Shown here piece by piece: positions 1 to 6,425 of a stretch of DNA of 9,502 nucleotides. The translations under genes were made by a program, and so were the position numbers. The stretch is from NCBI GenBank assembly GCA_036266155.1, contig DATANR010000004.1, positions 1-9,502 of the forward strand, given 5' to 3'. Numbering within the stretch: the first letter of the stretch is position 1; the number at the start of each line of letters is the position of its first letter. Below the pieces are notes generated by a model. The model saw nothing but the letters and a program-made list of their open reading frames with translations, did not search any database and was not told the origin of the DNA. The stretch is from SIAJ01 sp036266155 (lineage in GTDB: Bacteria > Planctomycetota > Planctomycetia > Gemmatales > Gemmataceae).

Positions 1-673
1 GGTTGTCCTCGGCCTCCTTCAGTTCTTTCTTGTTCAGGCCCAGTTGTCCCTGTTGCTTGCTCAGCAGCGCGTCGTAGTCGCGTTTCTCGTATTTATCGAG
101 ATCGATCTTGGCGAGTTCCCAGGCCAGTTCCCCTTTTTCGATCTCGCTCTGCTCCTTATTCTTCTGCACGGCCAAGTCGCCGAGCGCGCTTTTCCACTTG
201 CCCTCGGCGGTCTTCCATTTCACTTCCTGTAGCGAGTAGGCCTTCTTCAATTCATCCGTATCGAACCGGCCGACTTCCTCGTCCTTCTTGACGTGCGTCC
301 CTTCGGGCACGATGCTGACGAGCTTGCTCTTCTCGCCTTCGACGTCGCAGCGGACCGTGATCGAGTTGATGCTGTCCAGCTCGCCGCGTTCGGTGACGGT
401 CACGGCGAGGTCGCCGCGCACGACGGGAGCGGTCAGGAAGTCGGCGCCGGCACGCGTGCCGCGGCCGAAGATCAGGTAGATGACGACGACCCCGAGGCCG
501 AGCGCGGCAAGTGGCCACAAGCGCTTCAGTCGGCGGAATTCAGGGAGGCGGAAGCGTGAGGCGCGCGGGCGGTCGTCCGGGACCGCCGCTAGCGACGGGG
601 CCGGCGCCAGTGGGGGGAGGAGGCTCGGCGCGATCGCCGGCAAAAGAGTCGGGGGAGAGAGATCGGCGTTCAT
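1..673 (-). CDS. HlyD-type periplasmic adaptor (membrane fusion protein), C-terminus beyond window
   Basis: This is the membrane fusion subunit of an efflux pump or type I exporter, linking an inner-membrane transporter to the TolC-like channel encoded just upstream. The visible 224 residues begin with a Pro/Ala/Leu-rich cytoplasmic stretch (1-45), then basic residues (RRLKR, 47-51) and one membrane segment (about 53-69). A half-barrel/lipoyl-like region follows, containing 'IVPEGTHVKKDEEVGRFDT', a pattern typical of HlyD/MacA adaptors. After it comes a Lys/Glu-rich, coiled-coil-like stretch that continues past the left edge. The ATG at 671-673 is chosen because no ATG, GTG or TTG lies between the upstream stop codon and the membrane segment. 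It creates a 134-base out-of-frame overlap with the TolC gene and has no clear Shine-Dalgarno sequence. A CTG at residue 49 would remove the overlap. The family is clear; the start is uncertain. Confidence 0.85.
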   Translation of the reverse strand, partial: MNADLSPPTLLPAIAPSLLPPLAPAPSLAAVPDDRPRASRFRLPEFRRLKRLWPLAALGLGVVVIYLIFGRGTRAGADFLTAPVVRGDLAVTVTERGELDSINSITVRCDVEGEKSKLVSIVPEGTHVKKDEEVGRFDTDELKKAYSLQEVKWKTAEGKWKSALGDLAVQKNKEQSEIEKGELAWELAKIDLDKYEKRDYDALLSKQQGQLGLNKKELKEAEDN

Positions 674-2858
674 CGATCGGGTATCCGTGGACGTCGAGTT
701 CCAGGGCTTCGAGGTCAAGGAGCAGTTGTACGCGCAACTGCTCATAACTAATGTACCCGGCGGCGAGCCCATTGCGCGCCGTCAAGAGCGTATTCAAGGC
801 GTTCAAGATGTCGAGCGAGCTGGACGAACCGACCCCCTCCTTGCCGCGCAAGTTCTGCTGCCGGGCGGCTTCCAACTGCCGGGCGGCGGAAATCACCGTC
901 AAACGGGCCACTTCGACGTTCACTCGCTGGAGTTCGAGTTGCCGCAAGTCGCTGCGGATCGCCTGTTCCACACGATCTGATTGCAACATGTAACTTCTAC
1001 GCGCCTGCTGGTAAGTGATCAGCGCCGAGCGGTAGGCGTTCCGCGCCGCCTGACGGTTCAGCGGGCCGTCAAACTGTACACCGACGCTGTACCGGGCCGC
1101 GTCGCCGGAGAAATTGAACAGGTTGGTGCGCGCGTCGTTCGGCGTTGCCAGGTTTGCACTCGCGACGATGTTGAGGTCAGACTTCAGTTGATTCGCGGCC
1201 ACCAGGACCTTGCGCCACGCGTCTGTGACCTGGGCTTGCCCGTTCATCAAGTCAAGCCGGTGGTAGTGTGCATAAGCGAGCGCGTCGGTCCCGGTCCAGG
1301 TGACGGCCGGCAGCTCAATCCGGTTGATCCGGATCTGCGCCTGAATCGATAGGAGTTGGTCGGCCGCCGAAATAAGTCGCCGCGTGTGCAAGGCGAGCGC
1401 TTCCCAACCCTCCTTACGTTTCGCCTCGGCTAGCGCGGCCGCATCCGTCTTGGCGGCATTGCGCAGTCGGTCGACGTCCTTGCCAGTCTCCGGGACCGTC
1501 TCGCGGAAGAGTTCGTAGGTCACGCGAACACGGCGCGACGCCTCATCGGATTTGGCTGGATCGAGAGACTTGCCCCAATCGTTCAATTCGTTGGCGACCG
1601 CTTCGACAAAGGGACGCAGCCGGCCGGCGAGCGCGTCGAACTCCTGGTATTGCGTCTTCAGATCGGCAACCGACGGGGCGGCGTCCACATCCCGATTGCG
1701 GGCCTTCTGGTAAGCATCCAGTTCGTCACGCAGCGCTTCGAGTTTCGGATCATTGAGAACAAACGGATTGAGGACCGCGTCATCCAACTCGATCGGAATG
1801 CGCGGCGGCAGCCCGAGTAGGATCTTGAATGTATCGAGTTGGCTCTGAAGGCTCGCTTCGGCCTGGGCGACGGTTTGCCGGGCCCCTTGATAACCCTGAA
1901 ATGCCTGATCCACTTGCACGGTTGTGATCTTGCCGCCGGGCAAGAGTGCCTCGTGCTCGCGCAAGTTGCGCTCCTGGCCGACGAGGTTGAGTTGAACGTT
2001 GCGGATCGTTTGTACCTGCAAGAGCAGCGACAGATAGCCGCCGTCGAGCGTCGTGACGGTCGCCCAGAACTGCTTGCGGAAGCGGTAGAAATCGCGGGCC
2101 GCATACAAGACATCGCGCTCGGCCTGGGTAAGGCCTTCGAGTCGAACCCGGCGACCGGCATTGCGCAAAAGCGGCTGAACGAAGGTGCCGACGAAGCCGC
2201 TGCTGACCGACGTGCGGCCGCTCCCCGTGTATTCGAGGATGAAGCTGTTCGCGAAGTCGACGACGAGTTGGCCGCCGGCGGCAAGCGAGCGACGGAAGCC
2301 AAAATTCGAATTAGACGTTAGCGTGTTCGTTTCCAGCGCCGTGCCCGGCGCGACGCTGTTGAAGACCGTTGAGTTCTGCAAAGCCCAGCGCGCGTCGAAC
2401 TCGAAGCGATTGAGCGTGAGCGTGAGAGCGGCGAGGTAGAGCCGTTCGAGGGCGGTCTGGTACTCGCGACTGTGAAGAAGAGCCAATTCGAACGATTTCT
2501 CGGCGTCAAGCTTCAGTTTGCCGTCCGCGGTCCACGGCAGGCCATTCTCCCAGCCAGGCGGCTCGATCCAGTCGATGCTCGCTTTAGGCCAATGGGCGCC
2601 CTTCATGCCATTCGGATGGGCCATGAGCACGGCGGCGGCCGGGTCATCGGGCGGCTTCGGCGGATGGTCCGGATCGGTCGGGTCGGCAACGCGCGATAAC
2701 GGCGGCGGATCCAGCTGAAGCCGATCGGTCGCGAACCCGGCATCGCGGGCTCGGTCGCCGAGGATGGGATAGACTTCATGATCGGCCGAGTTCCGGTAAT
2801 GCGCGCGCGTACACCCGGCGAGACAGGCAAGCCCGACGACGAAGCTCACGACGCGCAT
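540..2858 (-). CDS. TolC-family outer membrane efflux lipoprotein
   Basis: This is an outer-membrane channel of the TolC/OEP family, presumably anchored by a lipid and working with the adjacent HlyD-type adaptor. Residues 1-16 (MRVVSFVVGLACLAGC) form a lipoprotein signal with lipobox L-A-G-C16. The ATG at 2858 is chosen for that reason. An in-frame ATG 90 bases upstream would bury the signal behind a hydrophilic, Pro-rich tail. A G-rich run four bases before the start is a weak ribosome site. Two long helical OEP repeats are visible, roughly at residues 110-365 (with 'FKILLGLPPRIPIELDD') and 520-745 (with 'LDILNALNTLLTARNGL'). They are separated by an unusually long charged helical insert at about 370-515. 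The 772-residue product is much longer than E. coli TolC (just under 500). The Pro-rich last 40 residues are encoded by the bases that overlap the adaptor gene. Strong family call; substrate unknown. Confidence 0.92.
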   Translation of the reverse strand: MRVVSFVVGLACLAGCTRAHYRNSADHEVYPILGDRARDAGFATDRLQLDPPPLSRVADPTDPDHPPKPPDDPAAAVLMAHPNGMKGAHWPKASIDWIEPPGWENGLPWTADGKLKLDAEKSFELALLHSREYQTALERLYLAALTLTLNRFEFDARWALQNSTVFNSVAPGTALETNTLTSNSNFGFRRSLAAGGQLVVDFANSFILEYTGSGRTSVSSGFVGTFVQPLLRNAGRRVRLEGLTQAERDVLYAARDFYRFRKQFWATVTTLDGGYLSLLLQVQTIRNVQLNLVGQERNLREHEALLPGGKITTVQVDQAFQGYQGARQTVAQAEASLQSQLDTFKILLGLPPRIPIELDDAVLNPFVLNDPKLEALRDELDAYQKARNRDVDAAPSVADLKTQYQEFDALAGRLRPFVEAVANELNDWGKSLDPAKSDEASRRVRVTYELFRETVPETGKDVDRLRNAAKTDAAALAEAKRKEGWEALALHTRRLISAADQLLSIQAQIRINRIELPAVTWTGTDALAYAHYHRLDLMNGQAQVTDAWRKVLVAANQLKSDLNIVASANLATPNDARTNLFNFSGDAARYSVGVQFDGPLNRQAARNAYRSALITYQQARRSYMLQSDRVEQAIRSDLRQLELQRVNVEVARLTVISAARQLEAARQQNLRGKEGVGSSSSLDILNALNTLLTARNGLAAGYISYEQLRVQLLLDLEALELDVHGYPIDERRSLSPDSFAGDRAEPPPPTGAGPVASGGPGRPPARLTLPPP

Positions 2859-3065
2859 GCAACCCCCGCACGCGCAGGGAGATCGGCCGTCCCCCGACGG
2901 TACCGCTCCCGGCGAGAGGGGGATACTCTTTCCGCGATTGTCACACAAGGGCCGTCCAAAGCACTAATTACCGTGCGTGCGACCGGCACCGACGTCAAGC
3001 GTGTTCTATGCTGCCGTCATAACCGTTACGGGTCCTACGACCCGCTCACCCTGCCGGGCCCGTCC

Positions 3066-4001
3066 ATGCACGTCGAGACCACGCATTCGGTGGAGGCCAC
3101 CACTCCGCTGACCCAGCTTCCCACCCTTCTCATTGTTGGCGATCCAGCGGGCTTGAACGTCGCCCGCGAAGCATTGGTCGAGTTGGAACTCGGGTGGGAG
3201 GTCGTGTTTGCCGCAACGGGCGCGGATGCTGACGCAATTTCAGCAGTTCGCGGCATCGACGTAATCTTGGTCGATCTGGGCAACCCGCATATCGAAGGCG
3301 TAGATCTGGTCGAGTCGCTCCGTTCGAAACTTCCGCATACGCCAATCGTTTTGATGTCGGCCCCCTATGCCGTGAGCGTCGCCCTGGAAGCGATCCGCAA
3401 GGGCGCCAACAATCACTTCCCGCGTGATCTGCTTGATTCAGAGCCGGCTGCCATTCTCGAAACTCTTCGTGCCGCGGCGACGGAGAATCGACGTCGCGCG
3501 GACTTCGCGAGCCGGCTTGATCATATGGCTTTCGAGTTCACACTGGATAACGATCGAGCCTCGATTCCCGCCGTGGTTGGCCGGCTCGTCGAAGCAGCAA
3601 TTGACATTGGCCTGTGCGATCGGCTCAGTGCGATGCGCGTTGGCGTGGCGATCGAAGAATGTTTGCTGAATGCCGTCATTCATGGCAACCTCGAGGTATC
3701 CAGCGAGTTGCGCCAAGTCGACGAGTCGCACTACGATCGCCAGATCGAGGAACGGCGCCGCCGAGCGCCGTTTGCTCAGCGGCGTGTGCGGTTGACGGCA
3801 CGCATCAGCCGCCACGAAGGGACGTTCGTCGTCCACGACGAAGGGCGGGGCTTTGACGTGAAGAAAATCCCCGATCCTACGGATCCAGAGAATCTTTTCC
3901 GCGTGGGTGGACGGGGAATCCTGCTGATGCGCTCGTTTATGACCGCGGTGCAATTCAGCGATCGCGGCAACCGGGTGACGTTGACCAAGCGGCGGTCGTG
4001 A
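3066..4001 (+). CDS. Receiver-like domain fused to RsbW-type HATPase (putative serine kinase / anti-sigma-type regulator)
   Basis: This 311-aa cytoplasmic signalling protein has two parts. Residues 19-125 resemble a response-regulator receiver: 'LLIVGDPAG' (one Asp of the usual acidic pair, D26), phospho-acceptor candidate D70 in 'LVDLGNP', and S98 in 'LMSA'. The conserved Lys is replaced by R120 ('HFPRD'). Residues 155-311 are a GHKL ATPase of the RsbW/SpoIIAB type, with N-box 'IEECLLNAVIHGN' (E197/E198, N202), G1 box 'DEGRGFD' (258-264) and glycine lid 'GGRGILLMRSF' (281-291). No His-phosphotransfer helix is seen, so Ser/Thr phosphorylation or partner switching is more likely than histidine kinase activity (inference from the family). 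The ATG at 3066 was chosen because the open frame upstream is non-domain-like and overlaps the start of the tolC-like gene. No good Shine-Dalgarno sequence is present. The gene is divergent from the efflux operon across about 207 bases, where I see no convincing promoter. Confidence 0.85.
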   Translation: MHVETTHSVEATTPLTQLPTLLIVGDPAGLNVAREALVELELGWEVVFAATGADADAISAVRGIDVILVDLGNPHIEGVDLVESLRSKLPHTPIVLMSAPYAVSVALEAIRKGANNHFPRDLLDSEPAAILETLRAAATENRRRADFASRLDHMAFEFTLDNDRASIPAVVGRLVEAAIDIGLCDRLSAMRVGVAIEECLLNAVIHGNLEVSSELRQVDESHYDRQIEERRRRAPFAQRRVRLTARISRHEGTFVVHDEGRGFDVKKIPDPTDPENLFRVGGRGILLMRSFMTAVQFSDRGNRVTLTKRRS

Positions 4002-4006
4002 GAGGA

Positions 4007-4693
4007 TCACTTGGCCTTCAATGAATAGGTCGGCTGGCCGAGCCGGTCGCTCGTCTGAATGAGTCGGAACGAGCGTCCGAACACGGTGGACTTGATCCAC
4101 CCGCTGACTGCTCGCGTTGGGACAAAAGCACTTCGTCCGCGACGAAAAATTGCCAATGTCGCTTGATCACGACGTGCGTCGATAAGCCAGTATTCGCGGA
4201 CTCCAGCAGCGAAGTACAATCGCGGAAGTACAACGATCTCCTTCTCTACCGAGCCGGCGCTTACGACTTCGATGGTCAAGTCCGCGCTACCTTCGACCTC
4301 GACATGACCTTCGCCCATTCCATTAACCCATTGCACGCGGCCGGCTTCAACGCTTTCGTATGAAACGAAAAACCCATCGGGCTCGGTGGAAAGACCGGCA
4401 CGCGTATTACTGAGAAAAGCGCGATCGGTAAAGAAGTACCCCAGGTCTTCGTCAGCAACCAAACGATCGAGCGCGGATGTCACCCGCGTTTTGACGCGGT
4501 TGTGCGTGAAGAGCTGTTCCATCGTCAGGTCCGCCCAGAGGAGTCCATTCAGGAACGCGAACCGCCCTTCAGGGGGAAAGTCGTCCGATCGAGCCCATTT
4601 GCGGAACGAGGCGTGATCCCTCACCCAAGCCGGAATCGTGGAGGTTCCGTTGAGGCGGATGGGCAGTCGTGGTGAAGTCAAAGTCGCGGACAT
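4007..4693 (-). CDS. Uma2-family (DUF820) putative endonuclease
   Basis: This 228-aa protein belongs to the Uma2/DUF820 family, which has a PD-(D/E)XK restriction-endonuclease-like fold and is greatly expanded in planctomycetes and cyanobacteria. Its biological role is mostly unknown. Recognisable family landmarks are 'EPDGFFVSY' (104-112, with D106), 'DLTIEVVS' (138-145, with E142) and 'YFAAGVREYWLIDARRD' (160-176). The length is normal for the family (about 190-230). The gene is the last of a minus-strand series, 47 bases downstream of the broken HNH gene. It converges with the signalling gene, with only five bases between the two stop codons and no obvious terminator hairpin there. A GGAG lies 13 bases before the ATG, too far to be a normal ribosome site. 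The family call is firm; nuclease activity is inferred from the fold. Confidence 0.88.
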   Translation of the reverse strand: MSATLTSPRLPIRLNGTSTIPAWVRDHASFRKWARSDDFPPEGRFAFLNGLLWADLTMEQLFTHNRVKTRVTSALDRLVADEDLGYFFTDRAFLSNTRAGLSTEPDGFFVSYESVEAGRVQWVNGMGEGHVEVEGSADLTIEVVSAGSVEKEIVVLPRLYFAAGVREYWLIDARRDQATLAIFRRGRSAFVPTRAVSGWIKSTVFGRSFRLIQTSDRLGQPTYSLKAK

Positions 4694-4740
4694 GATTGAG
4701 AGTCTACTCCATGTGGGTATCTCGTACCATCATCGATCCG

Positions 4741-5153
4741 CTAGTCGAGCAATCCCTCTTCCGCGAGCGATTCTCGCAGAGCGACGCGCTCAGGCTGGTT
4801 GAACGCGAGCACCGTTACCGTCACGCGCCCTATCGGCGTTCTTCCAATTATCACACCGCCATTCCAGGCGAAATGAAATGCCCTCCGGTGTTGTCGTGGG
4901 TTGAACAGCCGCACCAGTTTCGATCGCGACGTAATGACGTAATACGGTCGATGCTGGCCAGATTGGGACCCTTGTGTCGGTTGCATTGCAGGCAAGCGTA
5001 GGCCAAGTTTCCCAACCGAGTCTGCCCGCCATGCTGCCAGGCGACGACGTGTTCCACTTCAAACTGCCACGGATGAAAATCGGCTGGTACCCGACAATAT
5101 TCGCAACGGCTGCCCGCCCGCACCCGCACCAGAGCGACGAGCGCCTCATCCAT
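4741..5153 (-). pseudogene. HNH endonuclease, frameshifted by an 8-bp tandem duplication
   Basis: The N-terminal frame (from the ATG at 5153) carries a zinc-ribbon HNH nuclease: C17-xx-C20, 'EVEHVVAWQHGG' (E34-H35), N49, and C54-xx-C57 followed by N58-R-H60-K. After 'NLASID' (residue 69) that frame stops resembling the family and ends at 4851. The expected C-terminus, 'LVRLFNPRQHRRAFHF' and onward to 'VALRESLAEEGLLD', is encoded in another frame ending at 4741. Between the two lies a perfect tandem GACGTAAT repeat (plus-strand 4928-4943). Deleting one copy leaves 405 bases, exactly 134 codons plus a stop, reading 'IDRITSRSKLVRLFNPR' across the join. The start codon overlaps the stop of the upstream 99-aa gene (ATGGATGA), which implies translational coupling. 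A truncated 100-aa product could still be made, with the HNH motif intact but a foreign tail. Assembly error is the main alternative. Confidence 0.85.
4928..4943. repeat. Perfect 8-bp tandem duplication inside the HNH gene
   Basis: GACGTAAT occurs twice without any gap (4928-4935 and 4936-4943). Eight bases is not a multiple of three, so the extra copy shifts the frame. The two halves of the HNH protein join exactly when one copy is removed. Perfect identity suggests either a recent event or a slippage-prone site. Confidence 0.9.
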
Positions 5154-5445
5154 GACCGTTCCGCCGCTCTGACCTCGTCTTCAAGAATCGCCGGGCCTTT
5201 GACTGAAGCAGCGCGAGGAAGTCACCCACTTTTAGGTAGTTGTCCATCTCGACAACTTCAGTCGCCGACAAGTTCCCCTCACGATTTCTCCGGACCAGGT
5301 CCACGACATGCTGCCGTTCGTCCTCCGTAAACTGCAGCGTCAAGAGGTAGCGGGCTACTGGGATAGTTAACCGGCTCGGAGACCGATCCCACATTTCCGC
5401 GAATATGGCGGCCTCAGTAGGGGCCGGCCGCGTTGTTGTTACCAT
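5146..5445 (-). CDS. Conserved small protein of unknown function, upstream partner of the HNH gene
   Basis: This 99-aa protein has no function I can assign. Its C-terminal half, 'EVVEMDNYLKVGDFLALLQSKARRFLK' in pieces (about 63-89), resembles a small helical protein that I recall directly upstream of HNH endonucleases in many planctomycetes. That recollection was not checked here. The sequence is predicted mostly helical, with no membrane segment or signal. The ATG at 5445 is supported by an AGGGA ribosome site seven bases upstream; a longer in-frame extension into the preceding gene is Arg-rich and looks non-coding. It begins 16 bases after the TatD-family gene and overlaps the HNH start by eight bases, so the two products are probably made together. 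The fixed pairing could mean a chaperone, inhibitor or specificity partner for the nuclease (speculative). Confidence 0.8.
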   Translation of the reverse strand: MVTTTRPAPTEAAIFAEMWDRSPSRLTIPVARYLLTLQFTEDERQHVVDLVRRNREGNLSATEVVEMDNYLKVGDFLALLQSKARRFLKTRSERRNGHG

Positions 5446-5452
5446 GTTACTA

Positions 5453-5457
5453 TCCCT
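5453..5457 (-). promoter_or_regulatory. Shine-Dalgarno site that fixes the start of the 99-aa gene
   Basis: On the minus strand AGGGA lies seven bases before the ATG at 5445, in the 16-base gap after the upstream gene. It supports this start over upstream in-frame codons. Confidence 0.65.
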
Positions 5458-5461
5458 ATTT

Positions 5462-6307
5462 TCAATACCCAGATTTCGCGACCGGCGTACCATTCGCCTC
5501 CGTCGGCCATTCCTGCCAGTTGTTCGCCTGCCGCCAGAACGCGAGCGGATTGTCGAACACGACCTTCCTGATCTCCGCCTCCGCGTGGCCACGGCGACGC
5601 AACTCTTGAATGAGTTCCGGCACCGCCAGCGGGTCCGACTTGCCCCAGTCACCTGCCGAATTGGCCATGATCCGCTCAGTGCCGACTGACTCGATGATGT
5701 CCGCGGCGCGAGCGGGAGTGCACTTCGTCGTGGGATAGAGGGTCATCCCGCACCAGAAGCCGTTATCGAGCGCGAGTCGGACCGTGTGCTCCTCGACATG
5801 GTCGATGCACACGCGCTGCGGCTGCACGCGCCGATCGCCCTTGAGCATGTCGACGATCATCCGCGTCCCTTTGTATTTGTCTTCGAGGTGCGGCGTATGG
5901 ATGAGGATCAACTCGTTGGTCTTCATCGCGAGGTCAACGTGCTCCTGGAACACCGTGGCCTCGTTGACGGTGTTCTTGTTGAGCCCAATCTCGCCGATGC
6001 CCAGCACATTGGGCTTCGACAGGAACTCGGGAATGAGCTTGATCACCTCGCGAGACAACGCGACGTTCTCGGCTTCCTTGGCATTGATGCACAGCCAGGC
6101 GTAATGCCTGATGCCGAACAATGCCGCACGCTTCGGCTCATAGTCCGTGAGCTGCCGGAAGTAATCGTGGAATGCGATGGCGCTGCCGCGATCGAACCCC
6201 GCCCAGAAGGCCGGCTCACTGACGGCCGCGCACTGCGCATACGCCATCCGCTGGTAGTCGTCCGTGGTGCGGGAGATCATGTGGATGTGCGGGTCGATGT
6301 AGTTCAT
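5462..6307 (-). CDS. TatD-family metal-dependent hydrolase
   Basis: This 281-aa protein is an amidohydrolase-superfamily TIM-barrel enzyme of the TatD group. All expected metal ligands are visible: H7-x-H9 in 'IDPHIHM', E106 in 'GIGEIGLN', H137 in 'LILIHTPH', H170 in 'CIDHVEEH' and D220 in 'NSAGDWG'. Length is normal for the family (about 260-290). The start at 6307 is supported by a strong AGGAG seven bases upstream. The sequence resembles the TatD-like hydrolases found in some secondary-metabolite (ebo-type) clusters more than the classic TatD DNase, but no other ebo gene is in view. It is first in a minus-strand series with the 99-aa, HNH and Uma2 genes. Whether it is functionally linked to them or merely upstream is unclear. 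The substrate is unknown. Confidence 0.88.
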   Translation of the reverse strand: MNYIDPHIHMISRTTDDYQRMAYAQCAAVSEPAFWAGFDRGSAIAFHDYFRQLTDYEPKRAALFGIRHYAWLCINAKEAENVALSREVIKLIPEFLSKPNVLGIGEIGLNKNTVNEATVFQEHVDLAMKTNELILIHTPHLEDKYKGTRMIVDMLKGDRRVQPQRVCIDHVEEHTVRLALDNGFWCGMTLYPTTKCTPARAADIIESVGTERIMANSAGDWGKSDPLAVPELIQELRRRGHAEAEIRKVVFDNPLAFWRQANNWQEWPTEANGTPVAKSGY

Positions 6308-6313
6308 ATCGTT

Positions 6314-6319
6314 TCTCCT
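6314..6319 (-). promoter_or_regulatory. Strong Shine-Dalgarno site of the TatD-family gene
   Basis: On the minus strand AGGAGA is placed just before the ATG at 6307. It is the clearest ribosome site in the window and fixes the start. Confidence 0.75.
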
Positions 6320-6348
6320 AGCTCATTTCTCAGCGTTTCCGTCGCATC

Positions 6349-6372
6349 AGGTGCCGAATTAGGTGCCGAGTT
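6349..6372. repeat. Tandem 12-bp direct repeat upstream of the integrase
   Basis: AGGTGCCGAATT (6349-6360) is followed immediately by AGGTGCCGAGTT (6361-6372), with one mismatch. It lies in the 118-base gap between the divergent TatD-family and integrase genes. Possible roles are a recombinase or Xis arm-binding site, an operator for the integrase promoter, or part of the attachment site. Only the repeat itself is seen; the role is inferred. Confidence 0.8.
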
Positions 6373-6386
6373 TCGGGTTTTCTGTC

Positions 6387-6392
6387 TACAAT
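6387..6392 (+). promoter_or_regulatory. Possible -10 element of the integrase promoter
   Basis: TACAAT sits 33 bases before the integrase ATG, in an AT-richer patch (6371-6395). No good -35 hexamer is found at 16-18 bases; the corresponding position falls on the second 12-bp repeat, so a protein bound there could regulate it. Weak call. Confidence 0.25.
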
Positions 6393-6425
6393 AAGGCTGT
6401 CTCTGGTCCTCTTGAGGATACCACG

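Noticed and set aside
2183..2191. AGGTGCCGA inside the tolC-like gene as a third copy of the integrase-upstream repeat
   Set aside because: A single nine-base match within coding sequence, with no tandem partner, is compatible with chance.
2859..2948. Longer start for the TolC-like protein
   Set aside because: The added 30 residues are hydrophilic and Pro/Gly-rich and would place the lipoprotein signal internally.
2938..2970. Promoter in the efflux/signalling intergenic region (TTGTCA and TAATTA)
   Set aside because: The spacing is 21 bases, outside the normal 16-18 range, and the second hexamer is a poor -10 match.
2778..3065. Longer start for the receiver-ATPase gene
   Set aside because: It would overlap the tolC-like start and signal peptide, adds 96 non-domain residues, and the receiver fold begins right after the ATG at 3066.
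3438..4100. A 220-aa open frame on the minus strand opposite the ATPase domain
   Set aside because: It is antisense to a well-supported gene with clear ATPase boxes and shows no domain features; long antisense frames are expected at high GC.
4851..4995. Programmed -1 frameshift in the HNH gene
   Set aside because: No slippery heptamer is found in the region where both frames are open, while the perfect 8-bp duplication explains the frame change exactly.
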